Counted from the stretch's first letter, positions 23,804-38,300 are shown. The stretch is 64,000 nt of DNA from Psettodes erumei (GCA_016785225.1 JAFBJZ010000652.1:1578001-1642000), one strand, 5' to 3'. Notes: generated by a model not told the origin, from the sequence alone. Made by a program: numbers and translations.

Positions 23804-26509
23804 CAGGCTGTCATTTCTGTGATGTTTCTGGAGCAACCGCTACCACTGAGCTTCATGTGGTACTTCCAAACATCCAAATATAAAGAATCTGAATATAAAC
23901 CATTAGTCTGACCCAGCTGAAGGGGCTGAAGCCTCAGATTCCCTCACAGAAACAGAGATTAACCTGGACTCGTCACATGACTCGGTGGGTTCAGGTCTGA
24001 AGGTGTAGCCTGGATGTTGTGGAAGAATGTGAAGTCTGTCAACTCTGAGCCATTTCTGCTGCTGCTGCCATTTTTTTCAAATATTTTTTTTTTTTGCCTG
24101 ATGAAATTTAAAATGCTCCTTCGTGTATTTTGGGAGAAATGATTATCCACATGGGTTGTTATTCTGAACAAAGGTCATATTCCAAAACGCCTTTGCCAAG
24201 GCCTTATGCACTGGAATCAAACGTGTTCACATATCTTGTGGCTCACGGTAGTTTTGAATTGTAAAGATGAAGTGCACTGACTACGATGCATTTATGTCGT
24301 TTCGTTTTGTACATCATGTGAATGCTATGCTGGACCCTCCCGTTTAAAACTGGCTCTGCATACTTCATGTTAGAATGTAGGAATTAAAACGTATGCAGCG
24401 TCCACCAGAGTGTAAATTCAGAAATGTTCTGCTGATGTACAATCCAAAAAACAATCTCACGCTCTTTTCTTTCCCTTTTGCTTTTCTGTGATTTGTTTGA
24501 GTGCGAGTGGGCTTTTCCAGTGGGTTGAGGTTTGAGACGGCGTGCTGCATAAAGGCCTCCCCAGCTGGAGACGGCCCTTTTAGTTCAGAGTGCTTTAAAA
24601 CCTAAAAGTGCTCTCTCCCTGATGGCAGACACTGAGGAGAGAGCTGAGGCTGCTGAAGCCAAAGCACATTAAAAATGCCCACATTCAGTTCTGGTTGTTC
24701 AAACAACCTAACTGTTAAAAATCTAAATGTCCATCAGGAACCATTTTTTTTTAATTCAGTGTTTCTACCGGTGAAGGAATTTGAAACTGCACAAATGTAC
24801 AGATCCTGTGGGTATGTTGTGTTACTCTGACGGTGTGTGTCCATGTTCAACAGCCTTTTCTTTTTTGGGTTGGGGGGGGCACTCACAGGCATGAATGTAA
24901 CCTGCCAACATTTAAGGTCTTAGAAAGACGTTTCTGGTTGCTTTTTGTTTAACTCAGCGGAAGAGGGTGAAGGCAGCTGCCGGTTCTTTCATTAAGCGAT
25001 GAAACCACTACATGAGCTGTTGGGCATTTTGTGTGACTGTAAATAGTCGTATCTCTACTATTGCTAATGTGTTATTTACTGCGAGCGGTCATTCGCGCCG
25101 GTTTTAACCCATCCCCGACGGAGTTCATGTCTGTCTCAGAAGATGGCTGTCGCCTGGAATGTTCCACCTAAGGAGGAGGGCGAGGGAGGAATGTACCACA
25201 TTGGCAGTGATGGGGGGGAGGCGGGGGTTGCGTGCGTGTGGCGGGGCCGCGGGAGGAGGTCTGCAGCATCAGAGCTCCATGGCATGGACTCCCTCTCTCT
25301 CTCTACCTCTGTGGCGAAGGCGTTAAGGACTCACTCTGGACTGAGGCCACAGGTGCCAAGAACACATAAGCACTTGTAGCACAACTGTGTCTTGTTTTGC
25401 TATTACAGTACAGGTAGTTTTGATTTTTTTTAAAAAATATTTCCTATGAAGAATATGGGTAAAGTTTATCTTTCTCCTGTATTACTGACTGTATGTATCT
25501 TGAGCATATATACAAGACATGATATAATTCACATTATGACCCACGGCTATTTTTGGAGGTGGAAATTTGCCAAAGGTGACAGTCATTGCTGCGTTTTTAT
25601 TCCTCATGTGGCTCTATTTTGTTCAACACAACCCTATACTTATTTGGTATCATTTGGGGAAAAAAGAAAATCCTGCCCACGTGCCATCTAACCAAGCAAT
25701 AAACACAAACAAACAGACAAAGTCACAAGAGAATGACACGTATGAGGATCGTATTGAAAACGTGAAATGCTGCATCGATGTTATATCCCTCATACTGTAC
25801 CGATTAGCGGCGGCGATGCCGTCGCTATGCTGGCGTTACCACTCATTATATGGAAGCCTGGAGGGGGGTTTGATTGTAAGACCTTTCTGTTGTTTTGTAT
25901 TTTTTCTTTACAAAAGAGGTATCAAAGATGTGTTTTTTAAAACTCAAAAAGTTGAAGTACACAGGTTTACCTCTGCATATTTGTACAGATGTCAAATAGG
26001 AAACGGGGGGTGGGGGGGTAAGGGATGCTAAAGAATCAGACGCTCCAGCAGACAGGTGGGGGGAAAAAAAGATGGCGTAGCTCGCGCTCTGAAAGCGCGA
26101 CCTGCTGCAAGTCTCTCAACTGAGCATTCACGTCACCACAAAGACCGATCAACTTGTACACGGCAACCTAACACCAGTCAGTACGATTGACAGTAATCAA
26201 TTACAGACACGCTGCAGCTGCCGGAACCACAACACTCGACGATGTTGACTTTTCTTACAAGTGAGATTCAAAGTCTTTTATTTTGAATCTGCAAGTTAGT
26301 AACTGTAAAGTTGTAAAGTATATTTTACTGTAAATAGCATCTGGGGGTCATTTTTACTCCTTTTGTAACAGAAACTGTGGATTTAAAATATATAAAATAT
26401 ATTTTAAAGATATTTACAGCACTAATAAAGAGATTCTACAGTAGTGCAGGTGTATGTAATCTGTACTACCTCACAACGCTCCAATACTGACTGACGGCAG
26501 CCGCTTTCA

Positions 26510-27160
26510 CAGGGTGACAGCGCGCGCCATCTTAGCCCCCGGTGTCCCTGTCCCACACAGATGGGGACGGACACAGCCTTCCTCGTCCCGCCTGTCTGCT
26601 GGAGCTCCCGGGGGCGGCAGAGAGAGCGCCGACCGTCGGCGGCTCTGTCGGTTTACAGTGCACGCCGGCCACGGATATCAAGCGGGCCCGGGCTGAGCTA
26701 CGGCAGAGCTGCGGCTGGCGCGAGGGGCTCCCTCTGCCCCGGAGCCCTGTCATGGCTGTTGTCTGTTGCCAGGAAACCAACCCGCACAAAGCACAGCAGG
26801 GGGATTGATATGCAGCCACACTGTGGGGAGGCAGGCAGGTCAACCAGCCGGCCATGATAGAGGAATGGTAGCAGGGACTGATGGAGAGATGGATGAGATG
26901 GATTTCAGGGGGGGTGAGGACTTTGTAACAGGGGGTAGGATGGGTGCTCTGGCGAGGGTGAGGAATTTGAGAAGAGAGGCCCTCGGGCATGCAGAGGAGA
27001 GCAGTGGGGAAACGGCGCCCGAGGCCCGCGGGTTAGGGAGGTGACAGGAAAGAGAGGGGCGACGCGGCCCCGGGTTCTCGTGCACAGCAGCACGGTGGCA
27101 GAGAGAGAGACCGCAACGCTGGTTCGGCCGGTCTGCCCCGATCCTCAGTGAGACTGCAGC
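26510..27160. other. CpG-rich patch between the convergent genes
   Basis: From about 26514 the base composition changes abruptly from AT-rich to CpG-rich (gcgcgcgcc, cccgggggcgg, gaccgtcggcggc), fading after 27160. It lies beyond the nat8l poly(A) signal and before poln. Its overlapping frames are on both strands and resemble no family. It may be a promoter-like island for an unseen transcript, or just GC-rich spacer. Confidence 0.45.
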
Positions 27161-27516
27161 AACAACCTGGGTTTTATTGGGGCCTATTAGCTTTCAGTTC
27201 CCTTTCTGCCATTCCTTTGGAAGACTGCTGTACTACCACACTGGGATTACTATTATTATTATTGTGATTATTAACGCTTTCTTTTATACTGACAACAACT
27301 GGAACACTGTATAGATGTAAAGATGGGATTTCTTGCATTATGACTGAAACACGGATGTACATATATTGTATCAATTAAAAATGACGATGCATTAAGCTTT
27401 TATACGTTGCAGCTGTAACCTGATTTGTTTTGTTTTTAAACCGAGAGCGAGGCGAGAAGCGAAGCCATACGCACCGAGAGCAAATATTAGATTTGAAGTC
27501 ACATTAAGTGTCAGCA

Positions 27517-27547
<31 letters not shown>

Positions 27548-28648
27548 CGCCGCGGGGTCTACTTACACATCTCACGGTCACCATGGCAGCCGGGGGAAGC
27601 TCACACTGTTGCCCATGACAACCAGAGACCCTCAAGTCTGGGCTCCTGTTAATGACACAGGCCATTAGAGTGATGGCATATACTCATAATCTCATTTGAT
27701 ATCTTATAATTATGTTCAAGTCTAAGAAGTACAGTCGAGGTTGACAGTGAGTTTCACATTCTCCACCTGAATTTATTTTCATATGGTAAAGGAGAAGATG
27801 TCAGGCGCTAAATCATTATTAATTTCTCTGCCATATAAAAAGAGAAATATAACTGGTATTTCTCTGCCAACATATTTCCACTGCTGAAATAAAAAACGAA
27901 TAGAAACGTTCCGGCTGACGGCAGAACAGAGGCGTGGTGCTTGCTCATTATGATGCTGCAAGTGGCTGAACACAAACACCGGTGTTTGTTTTACCTCCAT
28001 ACACTTTGGACCCCGACTCTGAAAGTGCAGCGTGCACTCTAGAATTTGCACATACCCAGTCTCACACCCCCCTCTCAAAGAGGGGTGGGGGGGTGGGGGG
28101 GGGCTTGCACCCTTCAACCACAGAACAATGAGAGAATAGAGGGGGTAGATTTCCATAACACTGTTCCATTTGCTGTGGCTCTGAGCTGCTCGTACTGACC
28201 TGCTGAGAAAAGCTTCTCCAACATCAGCGCACGGGACGAGCGCACTCCCGTTTCTGGGTTCAATCGTCAGGAGGGAAGGGCCACTGCCCCCTCCGGGGGG
28301 AAAAAATACAGAAAAAGAAAAAAGAGAGGAAACTACAGGAACGTCAACATGCGACGAGACAGAACCATTGGCGGATCTGCTGGATGTGCTGCACGCCACC
28401 TTTGCAGCCCGCTTAAAAAGTGACAACTCCTGTAATTAGCAGCCAACGTGAGGCGACATTTCAAATAGGTAATGGGGGTTAGGCTTTGTTTCAAATGTCA
28501 CAAGGCCTATGGTTCTGCCTGGGCCCGTTTCAGAGGCTTAAAGGGTCTTAATTAGAGGGCAGTATGAAAGGGGGCAAAAAGAGTCTGGCTGTGGCTGCCA
28601 CAGACAAGGAAACTCGGTCAGTGTGCCTGGAAGCCGATGACTCTTTGT

Positions 28649-28688
<40 letters not shown>

Positions 28689-28864
28689 ATTCACAGAGGC
28701 CATGTGGATGGAGAAAAAAAAGAAAAAAGGAAAAAGTAGGCGTGCGTTTCTGCACGGTGCGTTGATGTTGATGCTTGTGTACGAGCATTCGGGGAATGCG
28801 TGAGCGACCGAGGCAGGAACAAGACAAAGGGGAGAGTGGGACGGAGCCAAGTGAGTGGATAAAA

Positions 28865-28948
<84 letters not shown>

Positions 28949-29992
28949 TCCCAGCTGAGCAAAATTAGATCATCTGCTTTGAATCAGCTGAATGCGACCA
29001 GCACAAAGGCTTCACGGCATCAAAGTGATCGAATATCTGCTGAATATAACTGACTTTTTTTTTTCTCCACCCTGAATTTATCTCTTAAATCATTCAATGA
29101 TGATTTCGGTTGAATGATTACAGTAATGGAACAATGACTTGAGCTCACTTGTTGCAATATAATGTCACTATGCTGCCTCAATTGTTCCACACCTCAGTTA
29201 CTGAGTGACAACTCAAAAAAAAAAAGAAAAAAGAAAAGAAAAGAAAAGCACTTACATGTAATGTGCAAATTAGCTTGAAGAATTAAAGAAGGATAAGTAC
29301 AGAGAAAGCGTAGAAACACATGTGTGGAAAAAAGAAAATGGAAGAGAAAGGTCATCAAGTTAGAAACGCCCTGTCACAGACAATTTGTAAGAAGAATAAA
29401 CGTTTAATTCATCGGGAACAAGGCAGGAAAACAATAATAATGAGAACTTCTTGTGAAAAACACAGTAAATCATATTTGAGGTTTGCAGCAACTCAGCTGC
29501 CATGTCCTTAAAAATAACACAAAAACAACCATTTTTATGAACCAATAAATATGGAGTATGTGTCGCTTCACATTGACAACGAGGCAGAGAAAACAGTGCT
29601 GGTCTTAACAAGATGGTGTGAAACCGAGTGGGAGAGGAGGAGGAGGAGGAGGAGGAGGAGGAGGAGGACAAGGAATCTTTTTTCTTTTTTAGGCTAGAGA
29701 GAGAACTGGCGCAATCCAGTCTGTGGCTCCTGCCGTTGCCCCCGGATACGGATGGAGTGAAAGCGCGAACTGGGAGCGGGAAGGAGCTGCAGCTGCCTGG
29801 TTTCCATAGCGATGTGGATGCAGGACAAGTGAAGGGAGCGGGAGGGAGAGAGAGAGAGAGAGGTAGAGATGGAGAAAGATGAGAATGTACCGAGAGGGAG
29901 AGGAGGGAGAAAATGTCTAACGGAGAAAGAGAAGTATGTTGAACACAGGAGCGTGGTGGGAAGACGGTGGTGGTGGTGGTGTTGGTGGGGGC
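27161..29992. other. spacer and possible poln 3' UTR
   Basis: This stretch holds microsatellites ((GT)n 27517-27542 and 28652-28684, (GA)39 28868-28945, (GGA)n 29636-29668) and no supported gene. Minus-strand poly(A) candidates for poln are ATTAAA (plus-strand tttaat at 29403-29408) and AATAAA (plus-strand tttatt at 27772-27777). Neither can be chosen from sequence alone. Confidence 0.45.
28868..28945. repeat. (GA)39 microsatellite
   Basis: This perfect 78-bp GA tract produces Arg-Glu and Leu-Ser repeat frames that are not genes. Confidence 0.95.
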
Positions 29993-30085
29993 TCACAAAG
30001 GATGGGAGGCAGACGCTGGAGGGATGTGGAGCTCAGACATGGACCCCCAGGACTTGCCACTGGAGACCGCCACCTTCAGGGGGAC
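29993..30085 (-). CDS. poln: poln exon 22, C-terminus
   Basis: The exon reads VPLKVAVSSGKSWGSMSELH and ends HPL then TGA at 29995-29993. The conserved VPLKV and GRSWG-like segment is followed by a tail shorter than in human. The acceptor cccag follows a (TG)n tract (30091-30118). Confidence 0.93.
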   Translation of the reverse strand, partial: VPLKVAVSSGKSWGSMSELHIPPASASHPL

Positions 30086-30087
30086 CT

Positions 30088-30122
<35 letters not shown>

Positions 30123-31769
30123 AGGATCAAAGGGTGTGGGGGTGCCGGCTGCACTCGTGTGTAGATGTCAGTCACAGTGACCTACACTGATTTTCATCAC
30201 TCACTGAACCGCTGCCCGACGCAGGCCCGGCCTCAGAGCTCATCATTTTTTGGAGGCACAATATTCACCAGTAGGAGGTTTTTATGAAGCAAATAAACAC
30301 ACTTGAGAACACGTTGTTGCCTCCGCTGTTAATAATCAGTGGGATCAAAGCAGCGGCGTCTGTTTCTTGGGCTCCTTCGTCTTCATCTCGCCCCTCTGCC
30401 AATATTGCATGGGTGTTACTGTGTACACGTTCGTTAGCCTGGGTGCCATGGCAACAGAGTCAAACCCTCAACTTTGTGTCACAAACTGAACAAAGGTCTC
30501 TGATGGGCGCCGTTATAAAACCTTCAGGTTTCCAGTCACTCACCTTGAGGTGGACGCCCAGGTGGTCGACATGCTGCAGGGACTCCATGGTGCTCTTCAC
30601 CAAAGCTGCGCACGTTAACACATATGCAGCGTACATCAGTGATCAACCAAACTGTTTCCAGTTGTGGATGAAGCTCATCAGGCTTTCATGTCTAAAACAA
30701 ATTAGCCTATTTGCGGTACGTTTACCTGCAAAGTGCTCCACCTGGGAGTCCTCCACCTCGTACAGGAGCTCGTCGTGGAGCTGCGCCATCAGCCTACGTC
30801 CAGAAATACACAAAACACTATGCTAGGACCACTAATAACAATAACGTGACACAAAACTGATGCCAGGTGCCCTGAGTCCTCCCTCTTTTTGCACCCTGCC
30901 CGTCTGATTCTGCCGCTGACTGTGTTTACTCGAGCCAAATGTTTGGCGTGTACCAGCAGCAGTCGTCGGGGCCTCAGCCTCAGCCCTTCAGATTTCGCTG
31001 GCTGCTAAACGCGTGAATGCGTCTTATGTGTGACAGACTCAGTTAGTTCCTGTCTATAAATACAGCGCGCGGCCACATCAGAAGGACGTATGGCGTGGGG
31101 GGAGAACAGAGGACACACTGTTAGTGTGTGATGTGGGAGCAACGGCTTGCAACGTGAGCACCCTCTCTCAGCGGCACCATGTTTGAGCGGCGGTGGTACC
31201 TGGCGGAGAGCGAGGGGGTGGAGGAGACCAGGTTGAAGATCCTGATCATGGCCATCTTGCAGAGATCAGCAGCAGAACCTGCTCACACACACACACAAAC
31301 GCGTTGCCGCGGGTTACAGCAGGTTTTAGCCGACTTTATCCACGGACAGCGGTGATCGCGGTCATCCTACCTTGGACCGTGAAGTTGACGGCCTGCCTCT
31401 CGGCCTGCATGCGGACACCCCAGTCTGGGGAGTTGATGTTGGGGAGGGCCCGCCGACGACCCATGATGGACAGCACATAACCTCGACGAAGAAATTTAAA
31501 ACTTAATAATTCATAGTCTTGAACGGTGTGTTTCTCGCCTTCTGGTGACCGTCAAGTCTGAAGCCTTTTTAAAATCAGTACACAAAACTGTGTGGAGGAT
31601 GAAAATGACACTTTGACCCATGAACCCAGACGGAGATACTTGTTCAGAACCATCTCAGTCCTTTGGGTCAGGTGACTCAGCCATAAAGCTCCATGAAGAC
31701 AGCAGCTTCACGAACGGTCTTTTGTTGATGCAGCGTTATTGGTGATTATGGTAACAGCAGGCTTACCAC

Positions 31770-31805
<36 letters not shown>

Positions 31806-34800
31806 CAAACAAACACTCGCATTCCCAGTACAGTCACGCAAACATGTGCAGTGACGTGATGCGCACATAATACGCACATTATCATATGCAGGTATGCCAC
31901 ACACACACACACACACACACACAGTGGGACCAGTACATTCCACCAGCTGGACAACAATGGAGCGGGCTTACAACTAAATCCCTCTACTATCCCGCACTGT
32001 GAGGAAAGCCAACCAGGGCATGAAACCTGAAAGACCCTCTTCCCACAACACACACGCACAATCACATACACAAGCATAAATGCATAGGAAATGAGCACAC
32101 ACCAGAAAAAAAACCCTACTCACTGTGAAGTGACCCATGACACATGAGTGTGACCTCTCCACCAGGAATGTGACCTTTGTTCTGGGCCCCAGTGACGGGG
32201 ATGTGCGGTGTACTTTGGGTCGGTGAAAACACATCACACAAATGTTTCCATTTATGGACAGGTAGCACAGGGAATCCTACAGGAATGTGCGTCTTTCATT
32301 CTCCGTAGGCTGTTTTTCCACGTGACGCGCCGCTTTTCAAGTTCAGGCAGTTTTCACGGTCAGGGGTTTGGAGAAAGCGTCGGCACTGGGCAAATAGTCT
32401 ATGTGATGATTCGTTAACTTTCATGGGCACTGCACTGTGATGATGCGATCATAAATATTATTATCTTAAAATAATGATTCCCTGCCTGTCTGAGCACCGG
32501 AGATCAGACGTGGTCAAACCACACCCAGTTCTAAAATTTTAACCTTGCTGCCTTTTGGTTGAGATAAAGATCAATTTGGTTATTCTCTACGTTGTTCTGC
32601 ATTTATTTTGCAATAGATACTGAAAATGGAAAATTGAGCCTGAAGACTGGCCAGAAGGATTAAAACTATTCTGTGAATCTCAGCTCTCATTATGAAAATA
32701 GATAAATTTTTCAAACACAAAACACTGGTGATGATGAAACCTTTCAAAGAAAAAAGTAAATTCATCATTAGTTTGTTTGTGAAGCGATCCACATACTGTA
32801 TCTGCCTTTTGCTGTCATTTGCATTCATGTGCCAAAATCTATTTTACTTATGTATTTTTTAGGAATGACAAGTGTTTTCCAGCTCGGCTCTTTGCGGTTG
32901 AAATATCTCTGTGTGATTGTGCGTGACCGGCCTGACAGCGCCTCAGAGCCGGGACGTGTTTATGTGCGAGTGTTTGCGCAGCGGGGCGTTCAAGTATCTG
33001 TGCAGATCAAGGCTGTCGTGGCCTTCAGAAGACTCGGCTGCTTTTTCATCTCTGTGATTCCCCCTGTTGTGTACGTGTGTGGTTCGTCTCAGGTTTGGTT
33101 TTTTTTTTTATACAAGCGAAGGTATGGCATTCATCCTGAGAGAGTTAATGAAATGTGCATGACACAAAGAAGAACAGGAAAGGCTTACCCAGAGTGGCGG
33201 CTGCAGCTTATTTTAATATCAAAGGCAGATTTTCAAACCGTGCGTGGATCACTCAGAGAAGCACAACCATGACGTCATTTGTTGTTTGCTACATTAATAC
33301 TTTCTATCTTCCTGGTTCTGTCCTCATCTTTGGACCCTTCCTTCTGGGTTCTTACTGTACCAATTTCTTCTTTTCCTCCTCTCTCTGCCACTCCACCCAC
33401 ACGGTGACACCAACCTCGCCTTCGCGCCGGCCTTCGCCATACATTTCCCACAAATATGACAGCTGAGCCTGCGCCGCTCGCCCTCGTCCGCCAGATCCGA
33501 GGGAAAGATCGCTGCATCAGATACCAATCAAGTCTAAACTCAGCGCAGAGTGAACACGGAGCCTCGGCATTAATCTCTGCTCCCTGCGTCACAGCACAGC
33601 AGCCAGCACAGGCCACAGCCGACCGTTCCATCCATCAGCTCAATTTCTGCTCGGGAATGAGGGAAAAAAAAAAAGAAGAAGCGATATGAAAACGGTGACG
33701 TCGGGAGAGTGAAAGGAGGAGAGACAGGTGGACGGGGAAATGCGAAGAAGAAGAAGAGAGATAAGAAACAAAGAGAAAGAGTGAGACAGCAACACAGAGG
33801 AGAGAAAGTGTGGGACGAGCGGGGCAGATGAATCCCGGCACAGTCTCCGATGGGAGCGTCACCATGGCGATGGGCTGAATTAAAGCCGACTGTTTGGCAC
33901 ATCACCGCTCCCGAGAACAAGGAGGCTTCCATTGTGACCTGCACGCAGGGTTTTTTGGAAGACTAAGTCAGACCCACTCCGCTGCTTTGGTCTGGGGGGG
34001 TTCACTGGTGAATGGCTGCTGGGGGCGATGGAGCACCCATCTGTACACGGTGTTTAGGACAAAGGTGTCCTCCATTACAGCTGGCAAAAAACAAAAAGAA
34101 AACAGCTCCTGCCCTGACCTTGTTATAGAAGTTTACACTGGCTCTTTCTCACTGATTTCTGCTAATCTCCTTCAGTTGTAATTAGTTTACACTGTAACCC
34201 ATCAGTGTTTTTATTTGCAAGGGGCGCGTCGACACAGCACAAATGAGATAAAGTTAAGATGGGATTAGATCGCGAGCCGAACACAGTCTTCGTCCCGATG
34301 GCGTCCCTGCGCTCGTCTGCATCGCGCTCACGCACGACGGGGGTTAAAGTGCAGGCGTTATTCACTCAGTCTTGTGTGAGCGTGTCGGAGTCTCAGGTGT
34401 GCTGTGTCGGCAGTTCGGTCGGGATATAAATAGAGCGTCCCGTCTGAACCATCAGCCCCTTCAAGTATTGACCCGTGGCAGTTTGTCTCATTCCTGCCAA
34501 TGCAAGCACATCCTCTTCTTCTCCAGCCAAGAACACACACACATACACAAACAGCGAGTGTGTGAGTGCAAGCTTAAGAAATTCAAACTAACCTTAACCG
34601 AGACACACATTTTTGTTGTATTTGTAGAGACATTTTGCTCAACTCCCCTAATTTTTAATCTAACCTAACATTAACCCCCTAATTTGCCACTGAGTTCTGG
34701 GGAAACACTTCCTACACACTATGTGACATATTGCAGTTTCGATCCCTTAACCTTGAGGTAACGATCTGCTTGAGCCACGCGACGGAAGTGCGAGCGTACC

Positions 34801-35337
34801 TTGTTTGTGGCACAGCTGGACGGTCCTCTGGATGAAGGCCTGCACCTCTCTGTAGGTCTGGAGGAAGCGGTCCTGGAAGTGGCTGGCCTGGTCGGCGCTC
34901 ACCCCCAAGATCCCCGACAGACGCTCGCGACCTGCGGGGAACACGTGCGACTAATTAACATCAATAGGTTTCCATTGGGACAGAGAAGTTTCCAGTTTGT
35001 GCTAAGCTAAGCTAACTGCCTGCTGCTCACAGCTCCAGATTTGCCGCACATCAATCTTCTGAACCAACTCCAGTCAAAGCAAAAAGACCTTGAGCTGACA
35101 AGTGAATAGCCAGAGAATTTTAAACAGAGCAAAACTTCTTTTATCCTGACCGATGGAGGGGGTGTGAGGCGAGACAGGAGAGGCCGGGGGGCCGGGGGGG
35201 CTGGAGCAAACAGAGGACAGACTGGACCAGAGGGTAAGAGGCATAAAGTGCAAAAAAAATGGATGAGAGATTGAAGAGGACAAGATGAAAGCAGAGTGGG
35301 TAAAGATCAGGGCAAGACTGCAAGGTGTGCGTCTGTG

Positions 35338-35394
<57 letters not shown>

Positions 35395-38300
35395 CCCAGG
35401 CAGTGTTAAAGATGTACAGCCAGTAGCAGGAGGAAAGCAGCCGGCTGTAACGTTAGAGGATGAAGAGAGGAGTGTGAGCTAATGGGTGCCACGGTTACTC
35501 TGTGTGCGTGTGTGCGTGTGCGGTTTTGAGCTCTGACAAGTGTGTGGTGATGTTTGGATGGTGATGAGTAATGTCATGCCAAACAAACAGCCTGAGAGCT
35601 AGAAGCAGGGTCAGCGGGAGGACGGTCGTTTCTGCAAATCATCAGCACCACCGCCGCCACACAGCCCAAACACAAACACACACACACACACACACACTAC
35701 GACGCATCATCTCAGTGTCTTTCGGATGTTCACCCTTCACTCCGCAGAACCACACGTGAGCAGAGTTCGACAACAGAAGATTTCTCAGAAGAAAGTTTGA
35801 CACGTGTACATACAAGCAGGATTTGGATTTGGTCTGTGCTGCACTGTAATAAGAGTTAAATCTTCACTGTACATACGCTGAGAAAAGACCACGTGTGAAT
35901 TTGGAGGCTTCTCGCATCCCAAGAGAAATATCTGCATATTCATAGAGCGTGGATTTTTAAACGAGGGAGAAGGAGTGGATGCCATGCTTTTAAGATTTTT
36001 TAATGAGATTTTTTTGGGAGAAAAAACAGTATCAGCCCAAATTATTATTCCAAGCAAAGTATTTTGTATGCAGTATCTTAAGCCTGCTTAATATAGATAA
36101 GTCAAATTAAGTTTCCTTCCAATTATCAAACTGAGCCAGTGAGTCAGAAATGATGATGATGACCCTGGAGTCTTGTACTGAGGAGTTCCTCCTGGTAGAA
36201 ATGGTGCAGGAATGAAAACATACTTTTCCTGTTAATACCTTTCTTTTATCTAGAACAAAGATAATGTCATAAAAAAAAATCTAACGTTACCAACACGGGC
36301 TTCATTTTTTTTTAAACAAAGCCCGCCCCAGAAGACATCTGAATTCATTGAAGTTGTGGCGTGGCCACAGCTGCTGAGATCTGTCACGACCTTCAGCAGC
36401 CGAGCCAGTTGTGCGTTTTTTGTGTGTCGAGCTGGAGGCCACATAGTTTGATGCACACAGCTCAGACAGAGGATGACAGAGGAGTTAGCGTGTGGATGCT
36501 AAAGAGCGCTGACTCCGGATAAGTGTGCTCCTGTGTGTGTGTGTGTGTGTGTGTGCGCGCAGCCCCACATTCCTGGTGAATGAGGTCAGCTCGGGGAGTG
36601 ACCTTTGACCCTTGTACCCCTCTCAGCCTCTTTTGTCCTTTCTGTTTGGCCTGTCTCGTCTCTTCTTTAACCGCTGCCACAACCTCCCTGTTCAGTCTTT
36701 TTTTTTTTTTTTTTTTGCTTTACATCTTTTCTTTTACCCCCCCATGAGTTTCTGTACTGTACAGTGCAAATGAAAAATCTTTTTTTCTAGAGGTCGCTAA
36801 AATTCTCAGCCGACAAACTGCACATCAGATGTAAGTTAATTAATTTGAATCTGATGATGCCCCCCCCCCCATCATCTCCAGGCCTCCTTATGTGTTGACC
36901 CATTTCTATAACGCATGTATACGTGCGAGTCCACACAGCAGCGCTGCGCCCCTCCTCCCTGGCCTGATTATTGTCTCGTGGAGAAAGCTTCCTTTTAGTA
37001 TTCGGTATCCATGGCAACGCATCCCTCCACGAAGAGCTGTCTGTCTACGCCGATCGGGAGCTCCTTCAGTTCCTCTGCTCGGCCCCACCCGCCCTTCACT
37101 CTTCCCCTTTCCCCTACATTACTCTCTCCTCCGCCACCTCCCCCTTTCCTTCCCCTTTCCTATGATTTCCACATCTGCCTCGTCGTTCCCAGTATCTGAC
37201 TCTTCTTTTACATTTCCCTTACATCTCCCTGTAGACTCCACATTTTCTCTCTCTGACCTCTTGCCTCATGAAACCCTCCCTGCATGTATCCCATCTCCCC
37301 CTTACATGCCTCACGTGAATCGTTTTGACACATTTGGCTCATCGGACATTATAGTTGAGGATTAATTAGAGAGGAATCCTTCATCTGTGCTCACGTTTGC
37401 TCGCGTTTTTGTTTTTTTCGTGCCGTTGAGCTGCGGCCACTCAGGTTTTCCTGAGCTCCTGGGCGAGCGACGGCCGCTGGCCCAGTTCCCCACATGCAGA
37501 TTCTGATGCGAACCATGTGCTTTAGGGTCACTGCTGATTGGTTAATTGAATCGAAGATATTTTCTGGATTATCCACGATGTTATCTCCGGCCAGAACAGT
37601 AAATGTCCTGTTTTGATGATAAAGACGGTAGGAGCGCAGGATATAAACAACAGAAAACAACTCTGTGTATTTTATCACACTGCAACACACACTTGAACAT
37701 TTGATTTTTTCCAGGTACTGGCAGTCTCTGGTGTCAGCACCCTGCAAGGAGGTCAGAACCACATGTACAGCACATGAATAGGTTATTTCATGGTACGTGA
37801 ACCTCCTCAATGCAAAATCAGGAGGACGTCCGTCACTACACTGACCTACAAAGCCAGAAGAGCAGCACCTGTGCAAGGAAGTGCAGCTGCTGGAACAGAA
37901 AATGGACTCTGTACAATTACAGCAGTTTCAGGACCGATTTTGTAGTTTAAGTAAAATCTGTTTCCGCGGCCCAACACAAAATATTTATCAATACTGTAAT
38001 ATTGCTTCGCCCGGCCACACTGTGCCTCTCCCTTCTGTTCCAGCCGAACACAGTCGAGAACAGAGACGCCTCGGGCACAAAAACTGTATGAGTCAGCAAT
38101 CTGTGCCGCATGAAATACTCTTAAGTAGCTCGAGCTTCTGGAAGCGAGACGCAGCCTGAGAGTAAGCGCCAACAGTCTCTCCACAGTCAGATTTTCCTCA
38201 GCATCCTCTGGATTTGTTTTGTTTTTGGAGGAAGAGATTAATTTAAACCTGTGCACCAAATATATATATATTTTTAAATAACACCTGAAAAGAATGAGGG

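Larger units (their letters stand above)
20151..26440 (+). other. nat8l: probable nat8l 3' UTR with terminal AATAAA
   Basis: A 6.3-kb non-coding stretch follows the stop and ends at AATAAA (26424-26429) in AT-rich DNA. Human NAT8L also has a very long 3' UTR, from memory. Two Pumilio-type TGTAAATA sites lie at 25038-25045 and 26329-26336. The stretch also contains (CA)n near 20956-20997, (TG)n near 21400-21470 and 22477-22502, an AT-dinucleotide patch at 22670-22710 and a (GA)n tract at 23732-23800. Earlier AATAAA hexamers (for example near 23657 and 25697) could give shorter forms. UTR extent is inferred. Confidence 0.55.

Noticed and set aside
27779..28426. 215-codon open frame on the minus strand between nat8l and poln
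   Set aside because: Low-complexity Pro and Ser stretches, no recognisable domain, no splice or promoter context, and polypurine runs reduce stops. Probably chance, though it is the longest intergenic frame.
28867..28945. Long GA and CA arrays as possible CRISPR or coding repeats
   Set aside because: They are simple dinucleotide microsatellites in a vertebrate genome, with no spacer structure.
36892..37365. 157-codon plus-strand frame in poln intron 16
   Set aside because: Pyrimidine-rich low-complexity Ser/Pro/Phe composition with no homology and no splice context.
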